Below, piece by piece: positions 24,165-31,812 of a stretch of 64,000 bases of DNA. The translations under genes were made by a program, and so were the position numbers. Every line of letters starts with the position of its first letter. Position 1 is the first letter of the stretch. The notes beneath the pieces are model-generated. The model saw only the letters and a list, made by a program, of their open reading frames with translations, did no database searches and had not been told where the DNA came from. The stretch spans positions 1 to 64,000 of the forward strand of contig QHYZ01000090.1 in the NCBI GenBank assembly GCA_003225295.1. The letters are read 5' to 3'. This DNA comes from Acidobacteriota bacterium. Its GTDB lineage: Bacteria > Acidobacteriota > Terriglobia > Acidiferrales > UBA7541.

Positions 24165-24584
24165 TTAGGATTTGGGCGACCGGCGTTTCTTGCTTTCGAT
24201 CTGCGACACCCGCGCCTTCACCAGTTTCTTAACAAGCGCAGTCGGCAGCGGCTTGTCCGTGGGGAAGTGGATGGTCCCTTTGGATGTGGAGAAGCCCTTA
24301 AGTTCGTTCTTAAACGCTTCGACAACCGAGGCAGTGGGGAACAAACTGCAGTGCTTCGAAAAAGCGGCGAACCACACCAGCACTCCTTTGTACTTGAACG
24401 CAGGCATCCCATAGCTGATGGTTTCGGTAGCCTCCGGTGGCGCAGCGGACCGAATCGCCATGCGCATCTTGCTCAAGGTGCTGCGGGCGGGTTCCGGGAT
24501 ACCAGCAAGGTATTCATCAACGTTTTTCGGAGCCCCGTTGGCTTTCGCCGCAGAACTGGGCCCGCCAGATTTCACTTTTTTCAT
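24165..24584 (-). CDS. DUF1801 (YdhG-like) protein
   Basis: A 139-residue protein with the DUF1801 pattern: VDEYLAGIPEPARSTLSKMR at the start, the central block ATETISYGMPAFKYKGVLVW, FAAFSKHCSLFP, and the closing GTIHFPTDKPLPTALVKKLV. The fold is an alpha-beta domain sometimes called the YdhG or iron-chaperone-like family; its function is not settled. The Lys-rich ends look like additions. It is convergent with the cytochrome gene and stands alone. Confidence 0.85.
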   Translation of the reverse strand: MKKVKSGGPSSAAKANGAPKNVDEYLAGIPEPARSTLSKMRMAIRSAAPPEATETISYGMPAFKYKGVLVWFAAFSKHCSLFPTASVVEAFKNELKGFSTSKGTIHFPTDKPLPTALVKKLVKARVSQIESKKRRSPKS

Positions 24585-24699
24585 GCCCGAGATGCTACAA
24601 AAGCTTCCACTTCAAGTCCATCCTCAGCCACCGTATGTGCCAAAGAGTTCTCACCGGGGATCTCCCGATTATGCGTTATATCGACAAACGGCTACTGAG

Positions 24700-25154
24700 T
24701 CAGTCGAACCTCAGTGCCACCATGGGGTCCACGCGCGCCGCACGTCGTGCCGGCACGTAGCAAGCGAGCGCCGCCACGATCAGCAACACCGCCGCCGTGA
24801 CTGCCAAGGTCGGCGGGTCCGTCGTGCTCCAATGCCCAGCGCCAGCGCCAGCACGGCTATGCCAGTGAACGCCGGATTCTTTCTGAGCATCCGCATTCCA
24901 TAGCGGACATCCTGGACGAAGCTTTCGAGCGCCGCCTCCCACCCAACGTCGCGGACATCCTGTTTCAGCGCTTCCATGCTGCCCATCTCCAGTCGCGCTT
25001 TGCGGAGCGCCTCTTCACGGCTCATGCCCGCTTGCATCTTCTGTGCCACCGCGCTCTCGGCGTAAGCCCGCAATTCTTCGTCAAGATCGCGCTCCGCCTG
25101 CTGCTTTCGGAAAAGCGCTCGCAGCCCGCCGCTGATGATTCTGATCAGGCTCAT
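24700..25154 (-). pseudogene. ADOP-type permease gene with large internal deletion
   Basis: From an ATG at 25154 with AGGAGA upstream, the frame encodes the conserved head of acidobacterial duplicated orphan permeases: [57 protein letters not shown]. Around 24820 it jumps, in another frame, to the extreme C-terminus ([39 protein letters not shown]). Normal members have about 800 residues; roughly 650 are missing. Both ends are clean, so a single deletion removed the middle. The parent is a MacB/FtsX-like permease of unknown substrate. Confidence 0.8.
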
Positions 25155-25480
25155 CACGGTTCTCCTGAAGTCGCTTGCAGTATCCGGGCAATCGCCGCAC
25201 TCTCGGTTTGCCATTCCCGCGCTTCGGACTTGAGTTTCTTGCGCCCCCGCTGGGTGGGCAGGTCATCCTTGGCCCGCCATGCACCTCGAGCAACCCTTGC
25301 CGCTCTAATCGCCGCAAGACGGGGAAGAGCGAGCCGGCGTGCACCGGGAATACGCCCTTGCCTATCTGTTCTATACGCAGCCCCACTCCGTATCCATGCA
25401 GCGGTTCGGAGGGCCAGCGTTCGACCGATAAGCATGTCCAGCTTGCCGTGCACCGCTCCACTCCGCTCTTAGGACACGGC
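25154..25480 (-). pseudogene. PadR-family regulator gene, frameshifted
   Basis: Three minus-strand pieces in two frames assemble a PadR: GKLDMLIGRTLAL, then after a shift LHGYGVGLRIEQIGKGVFPV, HAGSLFPVLRRLERQGLLEV, then back to the first frame [20 protein letters not shown] and IARILQ. Normal members read LHGY, then SLYPALHRLE, then LTxxGRKQL in one frame. The gene ends where the ADOP remnant begins, the usual padR-ADOP layout in Acidobacteria. Both genes of the pair are dead. Confidence 0.75.
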
Positions 25481-25487
25481 CTTCTCC

Positions 25488-25537
25488 TCTAGATTGGCAA
25501 GAGGAGAATATTCCCGTTCTCTAGATTGTCAAGAGGA
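25488..25537. repeat. Two 18-bp repeats before the PadR remnant
   Basis: TCTAGATTG(G/T)CAAGAGGA occurs at 25488-25505 and 25520-25537, differing at one base, with starts 32 bases apart. The place, immediately before the PadR start, and the imperfect symmetry of each copy fit a surviving PadR operator. Confidence 0.7.
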
Positions 25538-25660
25538 AATTGGCAAACGCGGCTCCCCTGGCTGGTCTCCTATCCACGGATAACAGCAGGCGCCAGAATT
25601 TCTCGACCGATGCGCGGTGGCACGAAGCGGGGCCACTCTTTCCAGCGCTTGCCGAGCTCT

Positions 25661-26485
25661 TCAGAGGGTCTGAAATCTTTCTTTCACTTCTCTCACGAAC
25701 TCCAGGAACTTCGGTGAGTTCGTGAGTTCCGGATGCCAGCACATGTCGCGCTCAATGAGGTCATAGGTTTCCTGAATCCGCGCACCGGGGAGGGCCATTC
25801 CGTTGGCCTGGCGATCCCGTCCCATGAGCCACAAGTGATCCGCTACCGTGGCAGCCGCGGTCACGTCGTGGGTGACAACAATGATGGTGTTCAGTTCGTC
25901 CAAGCAGGCAATCTCATTGATCAATTCGCAGACCTTCGCTTCCATCACCACATCGAGGCCGGAGAACGGCTCATCCATCAGCAAGAAATGTTCGCTGCAC
26001 AGAAGCTGCTGCGCGATGGCCACGCGCTGCCGCTGGCCACCGGAAATCTGCGCCGGATAAAGTTGCGACTGGTCCACCATATCCAGCCGCCGGAGGTACT
26101 TCAGCACCCGTTCATGCGCGGCTTCGTGACCCTTTTCCATTTGCTTGGCGGCCAGCATCAGGTTGCTGAAAATCGTGCGGTTTTCGAACAATGGATAATT
26201 CTGCGCGACGACACCTACCATCCCGGCTTTGACCGGGGTCAGCCCGGAATTGACCAGCACCTGGCCCGAAGTGGGGTGATTCAGACCGGCGATGATTCGA
26301 AAGAGCTGTGTCTTGCCGATCCCCGAAGGTCCGAGGAAGCCCACTACCTGGCCTTGCGTGCGGCCCTCGCGCACGATGTCGCGAATTTCCGCGTTCACAT
26401 CCCGAAGGATAACCTTGTCTTCGTAAGAAAGACTGACGTGATCAATCTTAAGAAGCGTTTCGCCGTAGGTGCAGCGCTCGGGCAC
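25661..26485 (-). CDS. ABC transporter ATPase (NitT/TauT-like)
   Basis: About 274 residues. Walker A is GFLGPSGIGKTQLFRII, the Q-loop is VGVVAQNYPLF, the signature SGGQRQRVAIAQQLL, Walker B FLLMDEPFSGLD, and the switch His is in IIVVTHDVTAA. The Walker A Ile in GPSGIGKT and a late insertion IVREGRTQ near residue 40 are slight deviations. The GTG at 26485 is preferred: GGAGG precedes it by eight bases, whereas the longer frame overlaps the permease gene. It is the last gene of a five-gene operon and should energise the adjacent permease. The family resembles nitrate/sulfonate/taurine importers; the substrate is unknown. Confidence 0.88.
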   Translation of the reverse strand: MPERCTYGETLLKIDHVSLSYEDKVILRDVNAEIRDIVREGRTQGQVVGFLGPSGIGKTQLFRIIAGLNHPTSGQVLVNSGLTPVKAGMVGVVAQNYPLFENRTIFSNLMLAAKQMEKGHEAAHERVLKYLRRLDMVDQSQLYPAQISGGQRQRVAIAQQLLCSEHFLLMDEPFSGLDVVMEAKVCELINEIACLDELNTIIVVTHDVTAAATVADHLWLMGRDRQANGMALPGARIQETYDLIERDMCWHPELTNSPKFLEFVREVKERFQTL

Positions 26486-26513
26486 GGGTGGTCCTCCGCA
26501 GATCCATGAGTTA

Positions 26514-27392
26514 CTATCTTTTTTCAAGCTGCAAATCGGCGTAGGGGAACAAAAATTTCTTGGCCAACCCCAGCGCGTAATCCTGGAACAATCCAATCAA
26601 CAGAATTGCGATTTGAATCGCAAACACGGCCTCCAGACGGAAGTGCTTGTTCTGATTCAGCAACAACGCCCCGATCCCACCCTCGGACCGCGAGATACCC
26701 TCGACCATGGTGAGCATCATCCAACCCATGGCCGCGTTCTGACGCATGGCATCGAAAGCCGCGTCGGCTTTACCGAGCACAATCACTTCCCAGACGACGC
26801 GCCACTCGCCCATGCGCAGCGTGCGTGCCAGGTCAAACTTTTCTTTGGCGATTTGCGCGACCACGTCGATCATGCTGGTCACAAAAAAAACCGCCACACC
26901 AAAAACTAACAAGCTTACTTTCAGCCGGTGTCCGCTGGAAAAAATGATAGTGAAAAAGAACGTGAGTCCCACCATTCCGAGGAAACGACCCTTGGAAATG
27001 GCCAGCACGATCGGCTGGAACACGGGAACCACGGTGAGGTAAGCAAGCCCCAGCGAAATGACCGTCGCCCAGGCCATGGCCTGCACATTCAACAGGAAAC
27101 TGACGATCAGTTCTTGGCCCAGTCCCTGGTGAGTCCAGAGGTCCACGAAGGCCCGCCACACATCCATTGGTTTCGGCAGGAAAACATAGGTCGAAGTCGC
27201 CCAGACCACCAGCAGCACGGCAATCTGGAACGCTATGATGAAACGCAGTGCCGCCTTGGAAATCACCCGGTTGGGGGAAAACGCGCCGAGAATCTCGTGC
27301 CAAAAGCTGCCACCGCCGGCTGTGGCCATGTGATTTGCGGCCGCCGTTGTGCTCGTTCCCATCGCTCCGGCCGCCGGTTTCATGGGACTCAC
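26514..27392 (-). CDS. ABC transporter permease (NitT/TauT-like)
   Basis: A 292-residue membrane protein. After a 30-residue Gly/Ala-rich cytoplasmic lead, about six membrane helices follow (RFIIAFQIAVLLVVWATSTY; VISLGLAYLTVVPVFQPIVL; GMVGLTFFFTIIFSS; VSLLVFGVAVFFVTSMIDVV; AVFAIQIAILLIGLFQ). The coupling-helix region near 190-220 (RVVWEVIVLGKADAAFDAMR) is the EAA-like loop that contacts the ATPase. The arrangement LPKPMDVWRAFVDLW before helix 2 is typical of the SsuC/TauC group. It lies 9 bases after the OmpA-fused binding protein gene and 28 bases before the ATPase gene. Confidence 0.85.
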   Translation of the reverse strand: MSPMKPAAGAMGTSTTAAANHMATAGGGSFWHEILGAFSPNRVISKAALRFIIAFQIAVLLVVWATSTYVFLPKPMDVWRAFVDLWTHQGLGQELIVSFLLNVQAMAWATVISLGLAYLTVVPVFQPIVLAISKGRFLGMVGLTFFFTIIFSSGHRLKVSLLVFGVAVFFVTSMIDVVAQIAKEKFDLARTLRMGEWRVVWEVIVLGKADAAFDAMRQNAAMGWMMLTMVEGISRSEGGIGALLLNQNKHFRLEAVFAIQIAILLIGLFQDYALGLAKKFLFPYADLQLEKR

Positions 27393-27401
27393 GTGGGTTT
27401 C

Positions 27402-29249
27402 CTATTCCTTGCCCGACAGAATGATTTCCACGCGGCGGTTTCTGGCGCGGCCATCCGCGGTGGCATTGGAGGCCAGCGGCTTGGAATCGCCATAGGCGTG
27501 AATTCGAAAACGGTTGTCGGGAAAGTTCGCGGGAGCTTTTCTCTGCAGCCAATCTCTCACTGCCTGGGCACGCCGCTCCGCCAAATCCATGTTTGCTTCG
27601 CGGGTCCCGGTATTGTCGGTGTGTCCATTCAAAGTGACGAACAATGCGCCGGCAATCGCCAGGTCGTCCTTGATCTCGTACATCTTGCGTTCGCCGTCCG
27701 CGGTGAACGAGGCCTTCCCCGTGTCGAACTCGATGCTCCAGTCGCGTTTCGAAACGACCGTGCCGGTGTCACCGCTCGAAGTGAAGCTGGCGACATCGGC
27801 TTCCGCACCGCTCTGCGAGAGCATGGAAGACGCTCCGAGAACATAAGAAGTATCGAGAATTTCCTTCACGTCGGGAATCTTGTTGGCGTCCTTGAACAAT
27901 TCCGGGTATTGCTGTGTCGCAATATTTCCGAACACCGTGTAGGTGGAGCGGAAATTGTTATTGGCCCCGGGCTGCAATCCGAACAGCAGCAGATTGTCGT
28001 TCAGATTGTTGACGGCAGAACCACCGAGCTCCACCATGTTGCCGGTTTTATCCTGTTCGCGCGTTCCCAGATAATACTTCAGCCAGTAGTCGCCGTTCTG
28101 CTCGTTGTACACTTTGGCGCTGATCGCCGCCGCACGCTTGAGCGCCTCTGGGTAGGCTTTGAGTTGATCTGCTGCTTCAAAGCTGGCTGCCAGCATTCCC
28201 TGAACTTCGTTGCGATGGTCCTGGTTGAACTTCTTGATGCCAATAATGACGTCCGGCATCTGCGAGCGGTACTGCTTCGAAGAGACGATGGACACCAGTC
28301 CCCCGCGGCCATGAGCCACGTTGACGTCGCCCGGCGTCCAGGTGACCACGCCGTTCACGCAGACGTTCTTGGATTCCCCGGTCAGCCGGCCGTCGTGAAC
28401 CACTTTGCGGTCTTCGCAGGTATTGGCGTTATAGATTTCCGCGGCCTTGATGTAGTCCGGGGCATTGACCCAATTGAGAGCTTCGGAGTCCCACGTCTTT
28501 TCGTCCGGATTGTTCTTGATTTGGTTGTCTGCGGCCCACTTCATGGCGATATTCCAATCGCCGTCGCGAAGGACTCCAGCGACCAGCCCGCCCTTGGCCG
28601 CCTGGGGGTCAGACTTCCATTCGGGCGGACCCATCAGCTTGTCTTCCCCGCGCGAGTACCCCGTCGAGCCGATGACCTGGGCGATGTATTCACTGGCGCC
28701 GTTGTCCAGTTTCTTAAGCTGCGGATTGACCGCGGCAAAAAATTGGCCAGAGCCATCGCCCATGATCATTACGTAGTTCGCACCGGAGGAACATTGACTT
28801 GCGCCATCGTGAAGCTCTTTCGCACAGGCAATCAAGTCGTTCTGCATCTGGCTGGTGTCATCCTGGCGGATCAGTTTCACGTTGGCATTGTGTTTTTCCA
28901 TCAGGCTGTTGCGCGTCGTCTCCGGGCCGCCATTGGCGTAGATATAGTTCATTTGTGCGTTCCAGGCCCATAATTCGGTGCGTATCAACGGCGCTTTGAC
29001 GGAGGCCGAAGCCGCTTCCGGGAAAGGCGCTGGTTCGACGTTGGCCACCACTGCTTCTTTCAAGTCCGGCAAAGCGGCTTTCGTCGGAATGAGCGCTTTG
29101 GCAATGCCCGGCGCAGGAATCCAGCCGCGGCTCACCGCCGTGCGGAAACCGAAGAAAAGGACTGCCCCGACAACCAGCAGCAGAATAATCTTCGCTCCCG
29201 GCTTCAACCTGTGCCCTGTCGGTGGTGTGGAGATTTTGTTGTCAAACAT
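27402..29249 (-). CDS. Periplasmic binding protein fused to an OmpA-like wall-binding domain
   Basis: A 615-residue protein. Residues 18-42 are a membrane anchor (KIILLLVVGAVLFFGFRTAV). A solute-binding domain of about 380 residues follows (IRTELWAWNAQMNYIYANGG, GLVAGVLRDGDWNIAMKWAA, IIGIKKFNQDHRNEVQGMLA), of the type annotated as phosphate or NitT/TauT binding. From about 500 comes an OmpA C-terminal domain: SIEFDTGKASFTADGE, LNGHTDNTGTREANMDLAER, YGDSKPLASN and GRARNRRVEI, with the Asp and Arg that hold diaminopimelate of peptidoglycan. The protein would thus be tied to both the inner membrane and the wall while serving the ABC permease encoded next. Four Cys residues occur in the binding domain. 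Confidence 0.85.
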   Translation of the reverse strand: MFDNKISTPPTGHRLKPGAKIILLLVVGAVLFFGFRTAVSRGWIPAPGIAKALIPTKAALPDLKEAVVANVEPAPFPEAASASVKAPLIRTELWAWNAQMNYIYANGGPETTRNSLMEKHNANVKLIRQDDTSQMQNDLIACAKELHDGASQCSSGANYVMIMGDGSGQFFAAVNPQLKKLDNGASEYIAQVIGSTGYSRGEDKLMGPPEWKSDPQAAKGGLVAGVLRDGDWNIAMKWAADNQIKNNPDEKTWDSEALNWVNAPDYIKAAEIYNANTCEDRKVVHDGRLTGESKNVCVNGVVTWTPGDVNVAHGRGGLVSIVSSKQYRSQMPDVIIGIKKFNQDHRNEVQGMLAASFEAADQLKAYPEALKRAAAISAKVYNEQNGDYWLKYYLGTREQDKTGNMVELGGSAVNNLNDNLLLFGLQPGANNNFRSTYTVFGNIATQQYPELFKDANKIPDVKEILDTSYVLGASSMLSQSGAEADVASFTSSGDTGTVVSKRDWSIEFDTGKASFTADGERKMYEIKDDLAIAGALFVTLNGHTDNTGTREANMDLAERRAQAVRDWLQRKAPANFPDNRFRIHAYGDSKPLASNATADGRARNRRVEIILSGKE

Positions 29250-29273
29250 GGTGATCCTTCCTCCGCCTGCTCG

Positions 29274-30305
29274 TCACTTGATCAAATCGCTGTAGTCGTC
29301 TTTCTTGTTCGCGGGCGTAGCCGAAGACTGGTCCAGTACGCCACCCGGCACCGCGGTTACCGATGCGGGCAATAGCTTTTGCTGAAACTCTGACAATTGT
29401 TTGACGGCCTCATCGTTGATGGCCCCGGTTTCCAGGTCCATGTTGGTCATCAGCTTGTTGGCAAGACGATTGAAGTCTTCCATCTCCCCGAGCATCTGCC
29501 CGGCGTCATCTGCCAGGTATTCCAGGGTCTGGTCGTAAATCTGGTTGGCCACCGGATCGCCGCGGAAAATCTTCTTGGCCGCCTGGAACACGGAGTAGGC
29601 CTTTTTCAGCGCCTTCCTCCGCATCTCTTCCTCACTGACGCGGTTCTCCTTGTCGGTGACCTGGAACTCTGCCGTGGCTCGCCAGCGTATGAGTTGGTCG
29701 TAGAGTATCTTCAGCTTGTCGCGCAAGTCGGTGAGCGACTTGTTGATGTTGATCAGGCTCGCGGCGTGGCGCTGGTTGGTGACTTTGGCGGACATGTACT
29801 GCTGCTGATCGAGCGAGGTGAGGCCGCCCGCGGCCATCTTCTTGTCGGCTTGGTTAGCCAGCGCCATGCTGTGCTCGGCATCTTTTTGATTCGCATCGAT
29901 CTGGTTTTGAAGCGTGCGGATCGAGCCATTCAAGTTGCCGAGTTGCTCGTCCATAATCCCGAGATTCTTTTTCATCTCCCCAATGTAGTTCTTCAGGATG
30001 CCAATGGGGTCAAGCTCGATGAACAGGCCGGTCAGAAAGCGCATGACGCTCTGGAAAATGAGCTTCCCCAGAGTCAAAACGCGCTTGTCCGTGACGATGA
30101 AGATCAGCAGCAGAATGGCCCCGATCAGAATCGCGAGGTGCAACGTATCGGTCGCCGCGGCGATCAAGAACGGGAGAATCTGCACGAATCCATACGCTGC
30201 CGCGATGCCGCCGAGGACCAGCACGACTTTCCCGACGGTTCCTTCCGGCCGCTGCCAGAAATTCTTCAAGCCCTGCATTACCGGGGAACCCGAATTGGTT
30301 GCCAT
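29274..30305 (-). CDS. Membrane-anchored coiled-coil protein of the ABC/OmpA operon
   Basis: A 343-residue protein with two membrane segments near 25-75 (VGKVVLVLGGIAAAYGFVQI; LHLAILIGAILLLIFIVTD). A long helical, coiled-coil region follows (GIMDEQLGNLNGSIRTLQNQ, then SLININKSLTDLRDKLKILY), and a helical C-terminal part ends in a flexible tail (SATPANKKDDYSDLIK). No enzyme motif is seen. The shape recalls membrane-linked scaffold proteins. Its position, 24 bases before the binding-protein fusion and 9 bases after another coiled-coil gene, shows it belongs to the transporter operon. It could form a scaffold or gate around the importer; this is inference. Confidence 0.75.
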   Translation of the reverse strand: MATNSGSPVMQGLKNFWQRPEGTVGKVVLVLGGIAAAYGFVQILPFLIAAATDTLHLAILIGAILLLIFIVTDKRVLTLGKLIFQSVMRFLTGLFIELDPIGILKNYIGEMKKNLGIMDEQLGNLNGSIRTLQNQIDANQKDAEHSMALANQADKKMAAGGLTSLDQQQYMSAKVTNQRHAASLININKSLTDLRDKLKILYDQLIRWRATAEFQVTDKENRVSEEEMRRKALKKAYSVFQAAKKIFRGDPVANQIYDQTLEYLADDAGQMLGEMEDFNRLANKLMTNMDLETGAINDEAVKQLSEFQQKLLPASVTAVPGGVLDQSSATPANKKDDYSDLIK

Positions 30306-30314
30306 GGCGTCTCC

Positions 30315-30941
30315 CTATCCCAAAATCGTTTCAAATTCCTTGCGTTGCTGGTGAATCTCGGCGCGCCGCCGTTCCAGCGCCGCCGCAAAACTGCTCTTGG
30401 CCTCCTGCAGTTTCGCGCGCGATGCCTCGGTCTGCGATTGCATGGATTTCACCTGCTGCTCGAAGTCGGTGATCTCTTTCTGTTTTTGCTGAATGGCTTC
30501 ATTGAGGTCGCTGATTTTGGCAATCTTGGCATCGACTTCGGTTCGCGACACGTCGTCGGTTTGTTTGTTAAACGTGCTCGCCGAGGAATTCAGAACACCC
30601 AGCAAAGCGTCAAAACCTTTCAAAATCGCCTCTTTGGTCAAGCCACCCTGCGACTGCGCGGTGGCCAGGGCCGCCTTGTACCTCAAGGCCTTGTCCGTGA
30701 TGACCGCCGCGAGTGGTGCCGCAAAGGCCTCGATCTTGGCCAGCTCCGGAACGGCGGAGAGTTCCGTCTGCTTGGCCAGCCGCGTGTAGAACTGGTTGTC
30801 GCGCGTGCCCGCGGGGACATAGGCAGGAGCCGGGTCGAGAGGCCGCGGCGCCGCTGGGCTGGGCGCGGGCTTGGCGGGCGGCTGCCCCGCCTGCGGCTCC
30901 TCTTCAAAAATCGCTTTCTTGATCAGGTCCATGAACGGCAT
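30315..30941 (-). CDS. Cytoplasmic coiled-coil protein heading the ABC/OmpA operon
   Basis: A 208-residue protein. The first 50 residues are Pro/Ala-rich (EEEPQAGQPPAKPAPSPAAP) after a short amphipathic start (PFMDLIKKAIFEEE) that could touch a membrane or a partner. A helical middle (ELAKIEAFAAPLAAVITDKA) leads to a strong coiled coil from about 130 to the end (AIQQKQKEITDFEQQVKSMQ, AKLQEAKSSFAAALERRRAE). No signal peptide is present. It resembles PspA/ESCRT-like helical proteins only in general shape; no family is claimed. AAGGA lies eight bases before the ATG. As first gene of the operon it is likely cotranscribed with the transporter. Confidence 0.75.
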   Translation of the reverse strand: MPFMDLIKKAIFEEEPQAGQPPAKPAPSPAAPRPLDPAPAYVPAGTRDNQFYTRLAKQTELSAVPELAKIEAFAAPLAAVITDKALRYKAALATAQSQGGLTKEAILKGFDALLGVLNSSASTFNKQTDDVSRTEVDAKIAKISDLNEAIQQKQKEITDFEQQVKSMQSQTEASRAKLQEAKSSFAAALERRRAEIHQQRKEFETILG

Positions 30942-31330
30942 GTGTCACGTCCTTCAGGCTTCCGTCCCAGGGTGCCACTGGCTTCGAGAACGCGGCCGGA
31001 AAGCACGCCAGTCCTCACCCTTTTCGAGGCCCAGCACGACCGGACCTGCAGTACCAAATCGGTCCACCATCCGCGCGCATTGTATCCTATAGATAAGCGA
31101 ACTCTGCTGTTGTACTTGGGATATGCGGCCATCGTAGACCGTGCCTGCTTGCTTTTTCAATAAGGAAATTGCCGCCGTATCACATTCCATAAACCGGCAA
31201 TCTCCCGGGCCTCCAATGCCCTCATTAAACCGCCTATAGGGAAAGCATGCAATTCAGCTACAATCGACACTTTCCCGGTTCAAAATGATGCCGTTTTTGA
31301 ACTGACAAACTTTCGACGAGGGACTAGCCT
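30942..31330. other. Divergent control region
   Basis: Holds the promoters of the ABC/OmpA operon (minus) and the CII-like regulator gene (plus). The clear element is the palindrome at 31278-31302. A minus-strand TACAAT near 31080 may be a -10 box. Confidence 0.55.
31278..31302. promoter_or_regulatory. Palindromic operator before the CII-like regulator
   Basis: GTTCAAAA at 31278-31285, nine bases, then the exact complement TTTTGAAC at 31295-31302. It lies 28 bases before the GTG start of the regulator and about 340 bases upstream of the ABC/OmpA operon. Confidence 0.7.
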
Positions 31331-31795
31331 GTGGCTGCCAGGACGCTAGCCGCGGTATTGAGCCAGGTTGTCGAGGCCAGAGCCGAATACGACACCCGGC
31401 TCCTGGCCCAGCAGCTGGGAACGAACTACCGCTCGCTGATGTATTGGCTGAGAGGCGACCGCCCCATCCCTGCGGACCTGCTGCCGCGAATTTGCGTGCT
31501 CTTGAAGAACTTCGAACCTCTGGATGTTCTCGAATCACAGGCAGGAAGAGTGGCGTTCAAGATTCCAGATCCGCGGCAGACCAGTGAAAAAGAGTTTTTG
31601 GTTATTTCCAACCTTATGAAAGATGTGGGCGCGGCGCTGGAGAGCATCGCCAATACGCTAGCCGATGGGGTGGTGGACGAACACGAATTGAATAATACCA
31701 TCCCCAAACTGGAGGCCGTCATTCGGGAATGCGCCTCTGTGAAATACCTGTTGGAAACTCTGTACAAGAATAGAAAGAGAAAGACCACCAGGTAG
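31331..31795 (+). CDS. Phage CII/CP76-like regulatory protein
   Basis: A 154-residue protein. Residues 20-55 (TRLLAQQLGTNYRSLMYWLR, GDRPIPADLLPRICVLLKNF) form a Cro/CI-like helix-turn-helix, as in the phage regulatory protein CII (CP76) family. The C-terminal half is helical (EFLVISNLMKDVGAALESIA, NTLADGVVDEHELNNTIPKL, LETLYKNRKRK) and probably dimerises. In phages, relatives control lysogeny; here no other phage gene is visible, so the gene has been domesticated or belongs to a wider regulator class. It starts with GTG and lacks a strong ribosome-binding site. The palindrome upstream suggests autoregulation, and the divergent ABC/OmpA operon is a possible second target. Confidence 0.72.
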   Translation: MAARTLAAVLSQVVEARAEYDTRLLAQQLGTNYRSLMYWLRGDRPIPADLLPRICVLLKNFEPLDVLESQAGRVAFKIPDPRQTSEKEFLVISNLMKDVGAALESIANTLADGVVDEHELNNTIPKLEAVIRECASVKYLLETLYKNRKRKTTR

Positions 31796-31812
31796 GCCCG
31801 TGGGTTTGGCCC

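Noticed and set aside
26928-28973. 681-codon plus-strand open frame
   Set aside because: It is antisense to the binding-protein/OmpA fusion and permease genes, which show clear domains; its own composition (His/Arg/Val-rich, no motif) is that of a shadow frame in GC-rich DNA.
29397-31163. 588-codon plus-strand open frame
   Set aside because: Antisense to both coiled-coil genes; Leu/Arg/His-rich shadow without motifs.
31331-31795. Prophage at the CII-like gene
   Set aside because: No integrase, structural or lysis gene is present on either side; neighbours are ordinary chromosomal genes.
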